In this document: positions 44,840 through 57,400 of the stretch, piece by piece
How the letters are laid out: every line of letters starts with the position of its first letter
Position numbering within the stretch: the stretch's first letter is position 1
Assembly (NCBI GenBank): GCA_030789695.1
Contig: CM061132.1
Coordinates: forward strand, 148,374,597-148,438,596
Source of the DNA: Scilla litardierei
Lineage: Eukaryota; Streptophyta; Magnoliopsida; Asparagales; Asparagaceae
Direction: 5' to 3'
DNA: 64,000 nucleotides
The notes under the pieces: generated by a model
What the model was told of the DNA's origin: nothing
What the model saw: the letters and a program-made list of their open reading frames with translations, nothing else
Databases searched by the model: none
Translations under genes and position numbers: made by a program

Positions 44840-46569
44840 TGTTGAGTATTGATTCCCCGGATTTGGTTTTGATGATGAACAAACATAAATATCGTGAACT
44901 AACTCTTTGTGAGCGTAGTTATGGAGATCGTCGTCAAAATTCTATGTACATCAAAAGCGACGTCTCAAGACTTCTCAAAGCGCGTGATCGTGTGCCTGAA
45001 GCTTTGTTGAAGCTCTAGGAGCATTATTGAAGTCAAGAGATTCGGATTGAAGCTTTGAAGACGGTTCGTCTAGTTTATTTTATAGTCTTCTAGCTTTTTT
45101 TCGTAGAATGTTAAGCCTTGAGTAGGACTTACATTATAATCTTCATAACGCTCATATCTTAGGGCTAGGATTATCTTAGAAGCCCATAGAAACTTTCCCG
45201 AAGCTTTACGCTTCTTTTCGCGGCTTCTAGTGCATCTTAGTTGGTTCAAGAAGAAGAACCAACCTACTAGATTGTCATCTAGTCGGTTAAGAATCCTTCT
45301 TGAACCGACTAGATTTCCTTGCTCAATTCAGCATCTTCACTGTTGACCAATTAGTCGGTCCAAGAAGGTTCACCGACCGACTAGTTGTCAAACTAGTCGG
45401 TTGGGAATCCTTCTTAGACCGACTAGTTATACTTTCATTCTTCAGCCTAGCTACTGTTGACTTGTTAGTCGGTCCAAGAATATCCATCGACCGACTAGTT
45501 GTGAAACTAGTCGGTTTGAATTTGTTCTTAGACCGACTAGTTCTCCTTTGATCAGCCCATTGAATTTCAACTGCTTAGTCGGTCAAAGAACACTCACCGA
45601 CCGACTAGTTGTCAAACTAGTCGGTTGGCAAGTCTTCTTAGACCGACTAGTTCTATCGCCTGAATTCTCATTTCTTGGCTGTCAACCTTTTAGTCGGTCC
45701 AAGAAGAATCACCGACCGACTAGTTGCAAAACTAATCGGTCAATGATCCTTCTTAGACCGATTAGACTGCTTCAGAAATAGATCCGTTGGGCATTTAATG
45801 CCACGAATTTGCTTCTCTCTTCTCTCTATCCTATATATACTTGAAGTGCTTCTAACCTAGCATTCAAGGCTGCCATTATTGAGTTTTAGAGAATCAAAGA
45901 GAAAGCATTCAATTCCCATTTTCAAGCTCTCTCTTCTCACAAAGAATCTCTCCAAACTCCTTGAGCCATTATTTCCTCAAGAGAGATTCTCTTCATTGTG
46001 AGCCATTTAAGCCAAGAGCTTGATTCAAAGTCACCAACTCCATCATAGCCTTCAATCGCTGTTCATCTTGGTGAAGCTAGGTTTTGGTGACATTCTCTCC
46101 TTCAAAATCTTCCTTGCACTAAAATCTGTAAGTTTACTCAAGGCATAGGATTTTGTTGGTAAGTGTTTATTGTTTCATTTACTTTGATATTGCAAGTTTA
46201 TCTCTCGGTTGTGAGAGAAGTTTGTGATCCCGGTTTGTAGGAGTCACATTTTCGTTTTGTGTATGATTTGATCTTGTAGAGGTTTTCTACAAGAATTTCA
46301 TAGTGCAAAACTTGGGTTAGAGGATTCTAACTCAAGTAGTCGGAGGGGATCCGGGTGTTTGGGACGTAGGATCACCGGAAACAAGTCGGGGAGACTTGGG
46401 TGGATCCGAACCCGTTACATCGTTTGTTTGCATTGCTTAATTCTTTGTTGTCATATTTTCATTCTGCATTGTTGGTTGAGTTTGCACGATAATTAGGAAT
46501 TATACTCTTGATTATTTTAAAGTACTATTCACCCCCTAGTACTTGTGCAGTAGCTATCAGGGCATTACA
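44840..46569. mobile_element. Solo LTR, family B
   Basis: It starts TGTTGAGTATTG and ends GGGCATTACA, with a perfect 5-bp TSD CTTAT (44835-44839 and 46570-46574). Length 1,730 bp. It contains no coding domain or PBS. It is related to the truncated copy at 38868-40455. The last 120 bases include CACCCCCTAGTACTTG, as in several plant LTR ends. Confidence 0.8.
45351..45780. repeat. Array of ACTAGTCGGT / ACCGACTAGT inverted motifs
   Basis: Four units about 113 bp long begin TTAGTCGGTC at 45351, 45465, 45575 and 45690. Each unit has GACCGACTAGTTG followed shortly by AACTAGTCGGTT, so adjacent motifs pair into hairpins. Extra single motifs lie at 45270-45310. Confidence 0.88.
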
Positions 46570-46574
46570 CTTAT

Positions 46575-47186
46575 GATACATGACACAGTTTAAAAAAATA
46601 CATCGGTAACATGTGTATTATATTATCATTTTTTATTTGAAAGGTAGGGGAAGGGGAAAATGGAGGCTTACAGGTGTAAGAACACGCATGACACACACAC
46701 ACACGTCCACAAGAAATAAAGAATAAAAAATGCAGGCATACATACAACTGAAATTGTAGGACAAAGGATGAGAAACAATTCTAGTAACTTAATGGAAAAG
46801 TTTTGATAGCTGTATGAATTAGTTCATACTTGCTATTTGAGTATCCAAATTTTTATGAAGTTTTAATTTCAATGATGTACCAAAAATTCATGTCAAATCA
46901 CATTGTCTTGGTTCCCTAAGTACGATAAGTAAATTCTTTTATGCATTTTCTTTAGTCTATAAGCAATATAACTAAAAAATAAGTGCAAGCAATAAACAAC
47001 AAAGTTATGACAAGTAAAGAGAGGGACTGCCAAATTGATTTCCAACTTTCACATAATTTATTAGGTGAAAAATATTTTAAGTGGTTGGTGATACAATTAG
47101 GATTGTGGAAATTATGATTTGGAGAAGCTGATTTCTCCTCTTCATTAGACTTGTTATTACATTTCAATACTCTCCTTCAAGCTGGA
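46575..47186. other. AT-rich spacer
   Basis: No gene seen. A short CA microsatellite lies near 46692. Confidence 0.5.
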
Positions 47187-47450
47187 ACATATATGTCATA
47201 CATATCTAGCTTATCATCGATGTAGCTCAATCTTTTCCTAGAGATTTGATAAGCATATCCGTCAGTTGATTTATAGAACCAATATATCTCGTCTCTATCA
47301 CTTTTTATCACATTGTTGTTTCATTATATGACAGTCGATCTTGATGCCTTTTGTCGTCTTATGGAAGACATGGTTGTTATTGATGTATATTGTTGCGTTG
47401 TTATTGCAATACAAACTTATATGTTTGTATCGCAAATTTTAACTCAAAAA
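47187..47450 (-). pseudogene. Copia RNase H C-terminal part
   Basis: The minus strand reads CNNNATIYINNNHVFHKTTK and then GIKIDCHIM, matching copia RNase H (family form DNxAAIxIAxNPVxHxRTKHIEID). Downstream, QLTDMLIKSLGKD corresponds to the end of the polyprotein. Confidence 0.75.
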
Positions 47451-47689
47451 ACAGCTGTTAAACACCAACTCATTAAGTGATGTTAGCAGTAGTTCTATAC
47501 TTTAACCTCATACTGAATAGAGTAACATGTTGTTTCTTGCTTTTTCAAGAAAGTAAATTGTCTCTCATAAACATACAATCATAAACATACAATAACTGAT
47601 TGTCAATTAAACAACATGTTACTCTCATAAACAACATGTTACTCTCATAAACAACATTGTCAATTAAAGGATGAACCAGCACAATTCAC

Positions 47690-49430
47690 ATTTGAGTAGG
47701 TTATGACTATGCAATGGTCATAATTTGAGTATAGAAAATCCTACTCTGGTGCACTCTTCAGGTATGTCAAGATCTGTATCGCAACATCTCACTCTGTGGT
47801 CCTCAGGTCTGACATGAACTCGCTTACCACATTGATGGAAAAATCACGGTTATGACATAGCATAATGTGGTAGTTTTGCATACTAACTAATATCATGTAT
47901 CTTCCTAGATTACACATTAGCTCCTAATCTGGTACAAATATGTAGGCAAAGTAGCAGGCCTCCACCAAAGGATTCAGGTTAATCTTTGAGTTTCATTTCA
48001 AATCTGTTTTTGGTCGGGTCCGGCAGGAAACGGAGCCAAAAACTCGGTTTCGGAGCGAAACCAAGAAAAACCGATATAAAATCAAAGACGATGCATCATA
48101 AATAGGGAAAAAGGCAAAAAAAAAACCACCACATCTTGTGAAAAAGGTAGAAAACAAAGAAAAATTAAAAGAGGGGGAGGATGAGAAAACAGAATCTTGC
48201 CGAGCTCTTTTGCTGCTTCAAAATCGAAGAAACTAATGGCTCGCTCTCCCGTGATGCCGAAATATCGAAGAACCCGCTGCGAACCGCTGCATGCTCTCTC
48301 GTCGCCTCGGAACATTGAATAAATTCGCTCTCTTGTCGCATTCGCCTCGAAAAATCAAAAAGCACTTATGCCTCCCCCATTGCCTTAAAATTTTGAAGCA
48401 ACCGACTCTTTGCGTGCTGGATGGCTTTGTTTTAAATTTAAGGTGTGCCCCGACTCCCGAGATAGTGAGGATAGTCAAATTATACTCTTACTAAATATTT
48501 TACATTTATTTACAAGTTTGCCATTCTCTTTTACATTGTTTAAAGAAAGGAAATGGCAAACCTGTAAATAAATGTAAATATTTATCAAAATGGGTAACTT
48601 GACTAGCATCACTACTGATTGGGGAATTATGTAAATTGTGTAATGTGTGTATTTACATATAGTTCTTTACATAATAGGTAAATTCAGTAAATTGTGTAAC
48701 AAAATGTGTAATGTGTAATAATACTATCTAAATGTTTAGAAATGTAATAAATAACTATAAAAATATAAATTGACCAGCAGCACTATTATTTTTATTATGA
48801 TTGGTATTTGTAATGTTTATAGAAACTACCAAAACTACCGATACAGACGAAGAAACCAAACTAAGAAACAACCGAAACGAGCAAAACCTGACCGAAGTCT
48901 ACAATTCTCGGAAGACCAAAACCGAAATCGAAACTGAGACCTTTAACCTTGCTACACATAACATTTTTGTATCCGACAACATATTTAAGATATACTTTTG
49001 TTGAGATAAATAATTTTTTTTTTCAAATGTGTTATCTCTACCCCAAGAAAATATTTAAAAGGCCAAGCTCCTGTATCTGAAACTTTTTTTGAATGAATTG
49101 ATTGAATATTTGAATACTTAAGGCATCATATCTAGGATTATAATAGTGTGAAGATACATAAGAATCCTCCTATCGTAATGGGTCTAATGGAAAGTTGAGT
49201 GGTCCTTTTAGTTATATTTAAGACCAAAACATCTTACGGAATATGCAAATCATCCAAACTACAAGCTATCAGTAATTGCTTGAGACCGTCTAACGATTTC
49301 TTTAATGTGCACACTTTGCTCTTTCAGAGTAAGAAAGCTTGGCGGTTGCTTCAGGTCAAGAACGTGATTCACCAATGCATTCTTCACATCCACCTAATAT
49401 AAATAACAATGAGTATCAGTTAGAGAGATA
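47690..49430 (-). pseudogene. Copia reverse transcriptase, interrupted
   Basis: Recognisable minus-strand pieces are IYGVDCREIFSP (near 49480), VCTLKKSLDGLKQ (near 49290), FKYFLGVEITHLKKK (near 49060) and VVSEFMSDLRT with ILTYLKSAPE (47760-47830). The catalytic YxDD position is degraded. A 950-bp insertion separates the second half. Confidence 0.7.
48003..48950. mobile_element. Small insertion with inverted GGTTTCGGTTTTGGT-like ends
   Basis: The left part (TTTTTGGTCGGG, ACTCGGTTTCGGAGCGAAACC) and the right part read in reverse (GATTTCGGTTTTGGTC, CGTTTCGGTTG) are similar in inverted orientation. It separates two RT pieces that should be adjacent. No TSD was established. Confidence 0.35.
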
Positions 49431-49569
49431 AGTAGATGCATCAAGATCATGCCCTACTTGGAGAAAATATTTCCCGACAGTCAACACCATAGATGCGAGT
49501 AATCTTTAGCAACCATCCCAGCATTTTACTAAGCAAAAGGGACATCATGTTTACAGCCACTTAAACCAA

Positions 49570-50445
49570 CATCTTGCTTGGTGAAATCAATATAAGATTC
49601 CAAGTTTCATTAAGCTCAAGTGTTCTTATTTCTTTTAACATTACGACACTCTAATGTTGATGTGACAAATCTTTCGAAATAGGTTTGGAAGTTTGATGAG
49701 AACCAATAGAATTGAGAGAAGTTGTATGGTTGCAAAAGATTTGCATAATAAACATATTTATGAAGAGGATGGGCTGTGCAAGAACGAGTGATTTTCCTGT
49801 AAGTAATGAGAATATAACTACCTCATCTTCATTAATGGAGGTTGTAGCAGATGGACCAAAAGAGGAAGATGATACATGATCTTAAGGTAATGGGACATGA
49901 GTACTAATGGTTGAGATATGATCAATAGGATAGGCTCACCGATGTTATCAACGTCTCCTGGTAGTTAACATATGTATTTAAGTAACATTTAGCCGGCTTC
50001 CTGGCCTTCAACCGAGCAAGAGAGCTATTAGTGTTTAACTTCATAGTTAAACGTGCTTACAATCAACATCTTAGCGAGTAGAACCAATACAAGGTCTCGA
50101 AGTTTCAGTAAGCTTCTATGTATTCATTTCTTATAGCATTATGACAATCCAACATGAATGTGACAAGACTTTCAAATTAGACCGGGAGGTTTGATAAGAA
50201 CCAATGAAAGAGAAAAAAGCTTGTATGGTTGAGAAAGAGTGCATTATATACATATTTGTAAAAAGGATAGGCTGTTCAAGAATTAGCGGCCTTTTTAAAG
50301 TAATAAGAATATCCAAATCAGAAATTAATTTTCCTTCACTTGAGGTTTCAGGTAAGGGACCCAAAGAGGAAGATGTCACATGATCTTGAGGTAAGAGGCA
50401 TGATTATTAAGAGTTAAGACATGATCTTGAGGCTGAGTTCTGACA
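49570..50445 (-). repeat. Internal duplication of the copia integrase-RT linker
   Basis: About 370 bp at 49570-49935 and 50060-50445 are clearly homologous direct repeats, both including ATGTGACAAG-type, GAGGAAGATG and ACATGATCTTGAGG words. On the minus strand each encodes the pre-RT region with a form of ALSHxxW...LEMNETWNL. Divergence is substantial, so the duplication is old. Confidence 0.7.
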
Positions 50446-50559
50446 GATCCCAACTGATTTACCTGTGTAGTCTCGGGGGTTTCTCAATAGCAGTATGAAA
50501 AGTAACTAATCATAACTAATATCAGAGCTCAATGAATAATTAGTGTCTCCATATGTAGC

Positions 50560-50746
50560 GAAATAGGGCTTAAAAAATTTCTCATCAGTAGACATAAACG
50601 ACTATTTGGTTACGTGACAACATTTATATCCTCTGTGTGTGTGTGTCTCCAAAAGCATACATTTTAAAGAATAATGATCAAGTTTTCAGTCATCAGGTAT
50701 ATAATTATGCACAAAGCAAATACATCCAAAAACTTTACGTGATAAA
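50560..50746 (-). pseudogene. Copia integrase C-terminal fragment, left of chromovirus
   Basis: The minus strand reads LSRKVFGCICFVHNYIPDD, then KLDHYSLKCMLL, corresponding to the copia motif PRVFGCTCFVHxxxPxxxKLDPRxxKCVFLGY. Confidence 0.75.
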
Positions 50747-50877
50747 ATGGGCCTGGGAACGTTGGCGGGGAACGGCTCAATTAGCAACAAACTCGTGGAT
50801 GAGTTGGACGGATTAGCCCCCCACGACAGGGGCCCGCTGAGCCTCAGGCCCCTGTGGGTTCGCAGACAGATTTCAGG

Positions 50878-51564
50878 ATGACGACTTTGAGGGGCAGTCA
50901 CGGAGGCGGGTCACCCCGGCACTACGAGACACTGGAGGAGAGGCGTCAGCACTACCGTCCGCCGCCCAGACAGGAGGGGAGACCCGAGCAGGGGCGTTTT
51001 GGAGGAGATTGTCGCGTCCGGAAGCTGAAAATGCCGCTATTTTTCGGAAAGGACCCACACGCCTGGTTATTTACCGCAGAGAGATACTTCACGGCCCACC
51101 ACATGAACGAGGCCCAGAAGCTGGAGGCGGCAGCGATCTGCATGGAGGGACGTGCTTTGGGATGGTTCCAGTGGAGGGAAAGGCGACATCCGGTGAGGAG
51201 CTGAGAGGAGCTGAAGGATATGTTGCTGGAGAAGTTTAGAGACCCCCGGCTGGGAAACTTGCACGAGCAGCTTTACGCCCTCAGGCAGGAGGGGTCGGTA
51301 CGGGATTACATCGAGAGGTTCGAGACACTGGCAGGGCGAGTGCATGACGTCTCAGACGAGTCACTGGAGGGAACCTTTCTGAAAGGGTTGCGCCCCAGCC
51401 TGCGCGCAGCAGTGAGACCCTACAAGCCTAAGGGGCTTTCGGAGGTCATAGAGATGGCACAGATGGTTGAGGATGCGCAGACCGAGGACAGGCGTGTCCG
51501 GAGCAGTTTCAGTAGTCAGACAGCGAGAGGCGGTCCGTCTGGGACGGGAGGAGCGCAGAGATGA
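50878..51564 (+). pseudogene. Chromovirus gag fragment
   Basis: Reads RKLKMPLFFGKDPHAWLFTA and EAAAICMEGRALGWFQWRE, then after an in-frame stop ELKDMLLEKFRDP, DYIERFETLAGRV and LEGTFLKGLRPSLRAAVR, the usual Gag core of plant chromoviruses. Protease does not follow: sequence after 51564 is unrecognisable for 170 bases and then enters RT. Confidence 0.8.
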
Positions 51565-51732
51565 GGGACACACAGATTATTGCAGATAACCGACGTTATC
51601 CTCGAAGGATGGCGGATATTTAAGCTGTACTCGCTGACTTGGAGCAGCCAAGGCCAATCGAGATGATGGTTTCAGACTGTCCCGGATAAGGCCCAAAACG
51701 GTGTTCAAGTTCCTGGTCATGCTCCTCTAATT

Positions 51733-52290
51733 AATAAGGTACAGGGAGTTTTTCAGGAGCTGCAGTACCACCAGCTTTATTTGAACAGGAAGAAGTGCCT
51801 GTTCGGGCAGCCACAGGTGGAGTACCTGGGACATGTGGTGTCAGCGGGAGGAGTAGCCGCCGATAAAGCTAAGATAGCGGCCATGCTGGATTGGCCACGA
51901 CCTACTACTCTCAGAGGGCTAGTTCCATTGGGGTTTCGTGGTCGAGGCAGACGCGTCAGGAAATGGGCTGGGCGCGGTACTGATGCAGGACCATCGTCCT
52001 ATTGCATACTACAGCCAGGTGTTGACCACCAGGGCCCGATTGCGGTCAGTCTATGAGCGGGAGCTGATGGCGATAGTCTTGTCCATTCAGAAGTGGAGAC
52101 CTTATTTGTTGGGACGGAGCTTCATCGTTCGCACTGATCAGCGGAGCCTGAAGTACCTACTAGAGTAGCGGATGGTAGCAGAAGAATATCAAAAGTGGTT
52201 GCGCAAGCTGATGGGTTACAGATTTGAAATAGAGTACCGTCCGGGACTAGAGAACAAGGCAGCTGATGCTTTATTCCGGCGGGAATAAGA
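51733..52290 (+). pseudogene. Chromovirus RT tail and RNase H
   Basis: QELQYHQLYLNRKKCLFG and VEYLGHVVSAGGVAADKAK are the end of RT. A small deletion follows, then RNase [52 protein letters not shown], a TAG, and [13 protein letters not shown]. The RT palm with its YxDD motif is absent. Confidence 0.85.
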
Positions 52291-53690
52291 CAGAGATAGC
52301 AGAAGCTCTTTTGCAGGGGTCGACTGAGTACCCGGGGTATTCATTGCAGGAGGGGCGATTACTGTACTGGGGCAGACTAGTGATATCGAGGACTTCTCCT
52401 TTCTTACCGACCATACTCAGAGAGTTCCACGGCAGTGCTATTGGAGGACATTCTGGGGTCCTCAAGACCTACCAGCGGTTATCACGGGAAATTTACTGGA
52501 AGGGGCAAAAGAAGGATGTGGCTAGGATGGTGGCGGAGTGTGACGTGTGCCAGCTTCACAAATATCAGGCTATGTCTCCAGGAGGATTATTACAGCCACT
52601 ATCCCTACCAGACAGAGTGTGGGAGGACCTTTCTATGGATTTTATTGAAGGGTTGCCTAAGTCGGGAGGGTTCAGCGTCATTTTTGTTGTGGTAGACCGC
52701 CTCAGCAAATATGCACATTTTATCCCACTTAAGCATCCTTACAACGCTGTGTCAGTGGCCGACACTTTTGTGCGCGAGGTTATCCGTCTACATGGTCCCC
52801 CAAAGTCCATTGTTTCGGATAGGGACAAGGTGTTCCAGAGTAAGTTTTGGCATGAGCTTTTTCGCCTACAGGGGACATCATTAAAAAAGAGCACTGCTTA
52901 TCACCCCCAGACAGATGGCCAGACAGAGGTGGTCAACCGCAGTGTAGAGACGTATCTGCGATGCTTCATCTCGGAGAATCCTAAGGAGTGGGTTCGCTGG
53001 TTACCATGGGCAGAATATTGGTACAACACTTCATACCACACCGCAGCCCAGACGACACCCTTTAGGATTTTATATGGCAGAGACCCTCCACACTTACTTC
53101 ATTATGGACAGGAGACGACCCCGGTTTCTGATGTGGAGCAGTACTTAGCTGAGCGGGACCGGGTTCTAGAGGAGCTGAAGCTCCATTTGGCGAGAGCTCA
53201 GCAGGCGATGAAGGCTCGGGCAGACCTCCACCGCCGAGATGTACACTTTGAGGTGGGCGACATGGTATATCTGAAGTTAAGGCCCTACCGGCAGAGGTCG
53301 GTGGCTCATAGGAAGAATGAAAAGCTGTCACTTTGATATTTTGGGCCTTTTGAGGTCGAGGCACGGGTTGGATCGGTAGCTTACAGGTTGCGCTTGCCGC
53401 CAGGATCGACCATTCACCCGGTATTCCATGTTTCACAGTTACGCCAGGCTATTGGCACCCACACTTCTTCTCCGACATTGCCCGAGTCACTTACTGCGGA
53501 TATGGAGGTTGGACTGGAGCCAGAGCTACTGAAGGGGGTACGCCGGACCGACACAGGCGCGCGACAGGTCTTGTTGCAGTGGAAGGATCTACCAGAGCAC
53601 GACAGCACTTGGGAGGACATGGCTGATATGGTGTTGCGATTCCCAGATTTCCACCTTGAGGACAAGGTGGCTCTTTGGGGGGAGTATTGA
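52266..53690 (+). pseudogene. Chromovirus integrase with chromodomain
   Basis: The zinc finger (HGSAIGGHSG and CDVCQLHK) and the catalytic core with D, D and E all in place (MDFIEGLP, VSDRDKVFQ, DGQTEVVNR) are followed by GYTVYLKLRPYRQRSV-like C-terminal sequence (here GDMVYLKLRPYRQ). A TGA at 53334-53336 interrupts the frame. Beyond it the same frame continues (FHVSQLRQAIG) to a C-terminal chromodomain (LLQWKDLPEHDSTWEDM), the module that directs chromovirus integration to marked chromatin. Ends at 53690 just before the LTR. Confidence 0.88.
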
Positions 53691-54135
53691 TGGGCCTGGG
53701 CCCAAACCCATGCGGGTTTACACCCGCCGGCCCAGGCCAGCCGCCACACCCCCCTCTAGCCGACCCCTTGCCACACCCTCTTTTTTGTACTTGCCCTTTC
53801 CGAGTCCTCCTTGGAGTAGGATTTCCCCTCCCGCCCCGAGTCCTCCTTGGAGTAGGATTCCCCCTCCCGTCCCGAGTCCTCCTTGGAGTAGGATTAGCCG
53901 GACTAGTCCTACTTGGTTTAGGATTGTCATGGTTTCTATTATAAATAGGGGTAGCCTTCTCTTATTTTCTCATGCTTAATATTGGAATATTTCTATTGAG
54001 CATCCATTAGGAGTAGACGAGTGCGGACGTCCTCTAGGCGTCTTGGGAGGAGGGCACACCTCTTTTGTATCCAATTATCTTTTTATTTCGCTTGTTATTT
54101 TCTAATAAAAATTCCATCTTTGTTAGTTCCTAACA
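53691..54135 (+). repeat. 3' LTR of chromovirus
   Basis: Begins TGGGCCTGGG directly after the pol stop and ends GTTCCTAACA. It has a TATA box at 53940-53947 (TATAAATA), an AATAAAA poly(A) signal near 54105 and a 36-bp tandem repeat (CGAGTCCTCCTTGGAGTAGG) in three units from 53801. Confidence 0.75.
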
Positions 54136-54440
54136 TAACCCTCTTCTGGAAATAAAAAGTGACAAGGAACATCACTATTAATTACAGTAGAAGATATATG
54201 ATTAACAAGATAACAACATTTAACACAAAAATTGTATGATCAAAAACTATATGGTCAAAAATGGCTTTCTTATATGTAAGGATAGATAAAATCAACATCA
54301 AATCATTCGGGCTTGCAAAGTTCACCCCATGCCTATGAGGATATATTTTTGTTGTTGTGTGGGTTACAAAGTTTACCCTTTCAATAGATGCAATAACATA
54401 TTGTTAATTACACTCCTTCGGGAGGAACATTCGATTAAGA
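54136..54440 (-). pseudogene. Copia integrase fragment, right of chromovirus
   Basis: The minus strand reads LINHISSTVINSDVPCHFLF then PEEG, corresponding to the copia motif LINRMPSxVxxxxxPxxxLFP, and continues directly into the fragment at 50560-50746 once the chromovirus is removed. Confidence 0.65.
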
Positions 54441-54479
54441 GTCAAACACTTCAAAAGAAAGCTTAAAAATAAATAAAAA

Positions 54480-57400
54480 ATTCATTGTATTAATTTCCTT
54501 GCAGATTACATGGCTTAATCAGGGGGCATAACCTCAACATTCTTTGTTTGCTTAATTTGTACAAATGAAGTAAATACAAATTTTGAGTGCTTGAGCAGAA
54601 AGTTAATGTTTCTTTAGATTTATGAGTTTGATACCCTTGTTTGGAGTATGATATCTTTTGGAGAATTGGTATGGTTGGAGTTGGGCCATGAGTAGTCGCT
54701 GGTTGAGATATAAATTAACATCCAATTGCGAATGGAAGGATTTGTTTTGATTTTCAGTTTAGAAGTACAGGTCCATATTATGTTTTAAACATTAACTAAA
54801 GAATTGTGCTGTTTGTTGCTTTAGTTTTGGCACAGTGTTTTGCATTTATGATTGCCGTGGCTTTTTTATGTCTGCATTTGTATTTGTCGGTTTGATTTGG
54901 TTTCTGCTGTTGCAGTTGCTTTTTGCATCTGCATCTGCATTATGGGTTTGATTTGATTTTTTTCACATTTGCACTTATAATTTCTCTTTTGCATTTGTAC
55001 TTACATTTGCAAAGGGAGCAGACGTTTTTGTGGTTTTAGTTTAAAAACTTAAATCTATACTTCAATTTTCATTTGAGTTTGACTGAATTTGGGCTGACTA
55101 ATTTAAGTGCTTATGGCTCTTTTCCTTGATGGGGGGGGGGGGGGGGGGGGGTGATGATTTGAATTTGAATTTAGTTTAGGAACATTATAGTTTATAGATT
55201 TGATTTTATGTTTTCATATGCAGTACCTTTTTGCATTCGCACCTGCAAAGAGAGTTGAAGTTGGTTTTGTTCGAGTAGAGATTTAGGGGTATGTACTTCA
55301 ATTTTCATTTGAGTTTGATTAAGTTTGGGTTGGCTATTTTAGGAACTTGGGACTCCTTTCATCGGTTGGTCGAGGTTTTGATTTGATCTTGGTCTTGATT
55401 TTAGTTCAGGGACATTTCAGTCCAAAGATTTGATTTTAGTTTATCATCATTTGGTCACAAATTTGGATTTGAAATTTGATCTTTAGCATACGGACATTTC
55501 GGTCCAAATATTTGATTTTCTTCTTTACGGGCAAATGATGCAACCCTTTTTAGGTTATATTAATTTTTTTGGGATATTATGAATTTCAGAAAATTTAGGC
55601 AAATGAGTTGATTTGATAACCGTAATATCAATTTTTTCTTTTATTTGGAAATTTAGATGGTTAAGGTTTATTTGCTCTTCAAACTTTAATAATATTTTTC
55701 GGTTTATTTGTGTTTTTAGCTAATTAAGGCTTAATTTGAATTTTTACTTCAATAGTTTTTTTTTCTTTGGTTGGAAAATTAGCTAATTAAGCTTTAATTT
55801 GAATTTCAACCTTAATGTCATACATTCTCTTTTTTGTTTGGAAATTTTACTAATTAAGGTTAAAATCAGAACTAAACTGTAATTGGCTAAATTTTTAAAA
55901 AAAATTTATGGTTTAAATTAAATTAAACCTTAATTAGCCAAAAATTTAAAATAAAAGAAATGAGCTATTAATAGCTTTACTGTTTTATTGTTCCACAAAT
56001 TTAGCAAATTAAAGTTTATTTGAATTTTAACTTTAATTGCTTTTATGGTCCCTTTTAATTTAAGAGTTTAGCAAATTTAGTTCTATTTGAATTTTTATTT
56101 TATTGCGCTGTTCTATTTTATAGAAAATTCGATCAATGAAGGTTTATTTGGATTTAAACCTTAATTGTCATTTTTTACTTTTTCCAGGTCTATTTTTTTT
56201 TCTAAAAACGTAATATATTACTGTTTATTTTGATTCTACACTTAATTGTTATTTTTCTTGAAATTTTTTGCTTTTCAATGTTGAGGATTACTTTAAATGC
56301 TGTTTTCGTTTGTAAATGTGCTTTTTGGATTTTGAGGGCTAATCCTCTTTTTTATAAAATTAGAGCGTTAATGCTCTTCTGTTGATCTTGAGGGTTAATT
56401 TTCCTTTTTCAGAAAAAATTTAGGGCTTTAGTTTTTTCGTTGCAGAAATTGAGGAGTAACCTCATTTAATGAATTTAGAGGGTTAATGCATTTTTGCCAA
56501 CATTGAGGGTTAATCCTAATATATATGATTTTAGAGTCTAAATGATATTTGTAAAATTTTAAGGGATAATCCTTATTTGATGAATTTAGAGCGTTAAAGA
56601 TCTTTCTACTGAAATTGAAGGCTAATATTCATAATTATGATTTTAGAGTTTTAACGATATTACTCATTTGATGATTTTGAGTTTAATGTTTTTTTTTTGC
56701 AAATATGGATGATTTATCCTCCTTTCACGAACTAAGGGCGTTGGTGCTCCTTTTGTCGACAGCAAGGGTTAATCTTTATTTGATGATTTAGAGCTTTAAT
56801 GCTCTTTCAGTCCAACATGATGGTTGTTAATCCGCTAATTTTGAACATTCAGCTCTTTTGTCAAAGGTTAGGGTTAATCTTTAGTGTGTTGCGTTGTGTG
56901 GGTAGATGTGAATGCATTTCTGAAAGCATGACATGAAGCCATGTGTGTAACGAGCCGTATGACGATTACACATGCTGTATATTCAGCCTTGGTGTTTGGT
57001 CAAGTGTGGTGTGTGTGAACATCGACAAGTGAATAGCTGAGTTATGATGGCCGAGTCGTAAGAGAATGGTAGGCACTATATGGCATGGGGTAGCTGGTAG
57101 GCCCCACACTTCAAGTCGGTGTGCCCGGTGCATCAATCATGTGTGTGCTCATTGGCATTATTTCGTTGCGTGCTTAGCAGGTGTGCCAAGCTTGGAGGTG
57201 GTTCTGGTTGGAGCCAAAGGTGGTTCTAATTTAGGGTAGGGTTCGAAGTGTGAGAAAGATGACTAGTGTCAAGTCATGGGTAAATTCTCGGTTGCGGCAA
57301 CGAGACGGGTATGAGATGGGTTGAGTTTTGGTCCGATCTAGGATGGTAACCTACAACTCCATTATGATTTGCAACCATCACTGTTTGGGTTGGAGGCTTG

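Larger units (their letters stand above)
50748..54135 (+). mobile_element. Chromovirus-type Ty3/gypsy element, internally deleted, nested in copia
   Basis: It runs from a 10-base LTR remnant (TGGGCCTGGG at 50748) to a complete 445-bp 3' LTR (53691-54135). Gag, a scrap of RT, RNase H, integrase and chromodomain are present. The 5' LTR, PBS, gag start, protease and the RT palm are deleted. Both flanks are adjacent parts of one copia integrase, proving a nested insertion. The TSD is not convincing (TAAAA against TAACC). Confidence 0.85.

Noticed and set aside
50743..54140. TSD of the chromovirus (TAAAA/TAACC)
   Set aside because: Only three of five bases match, so I do not claim it.
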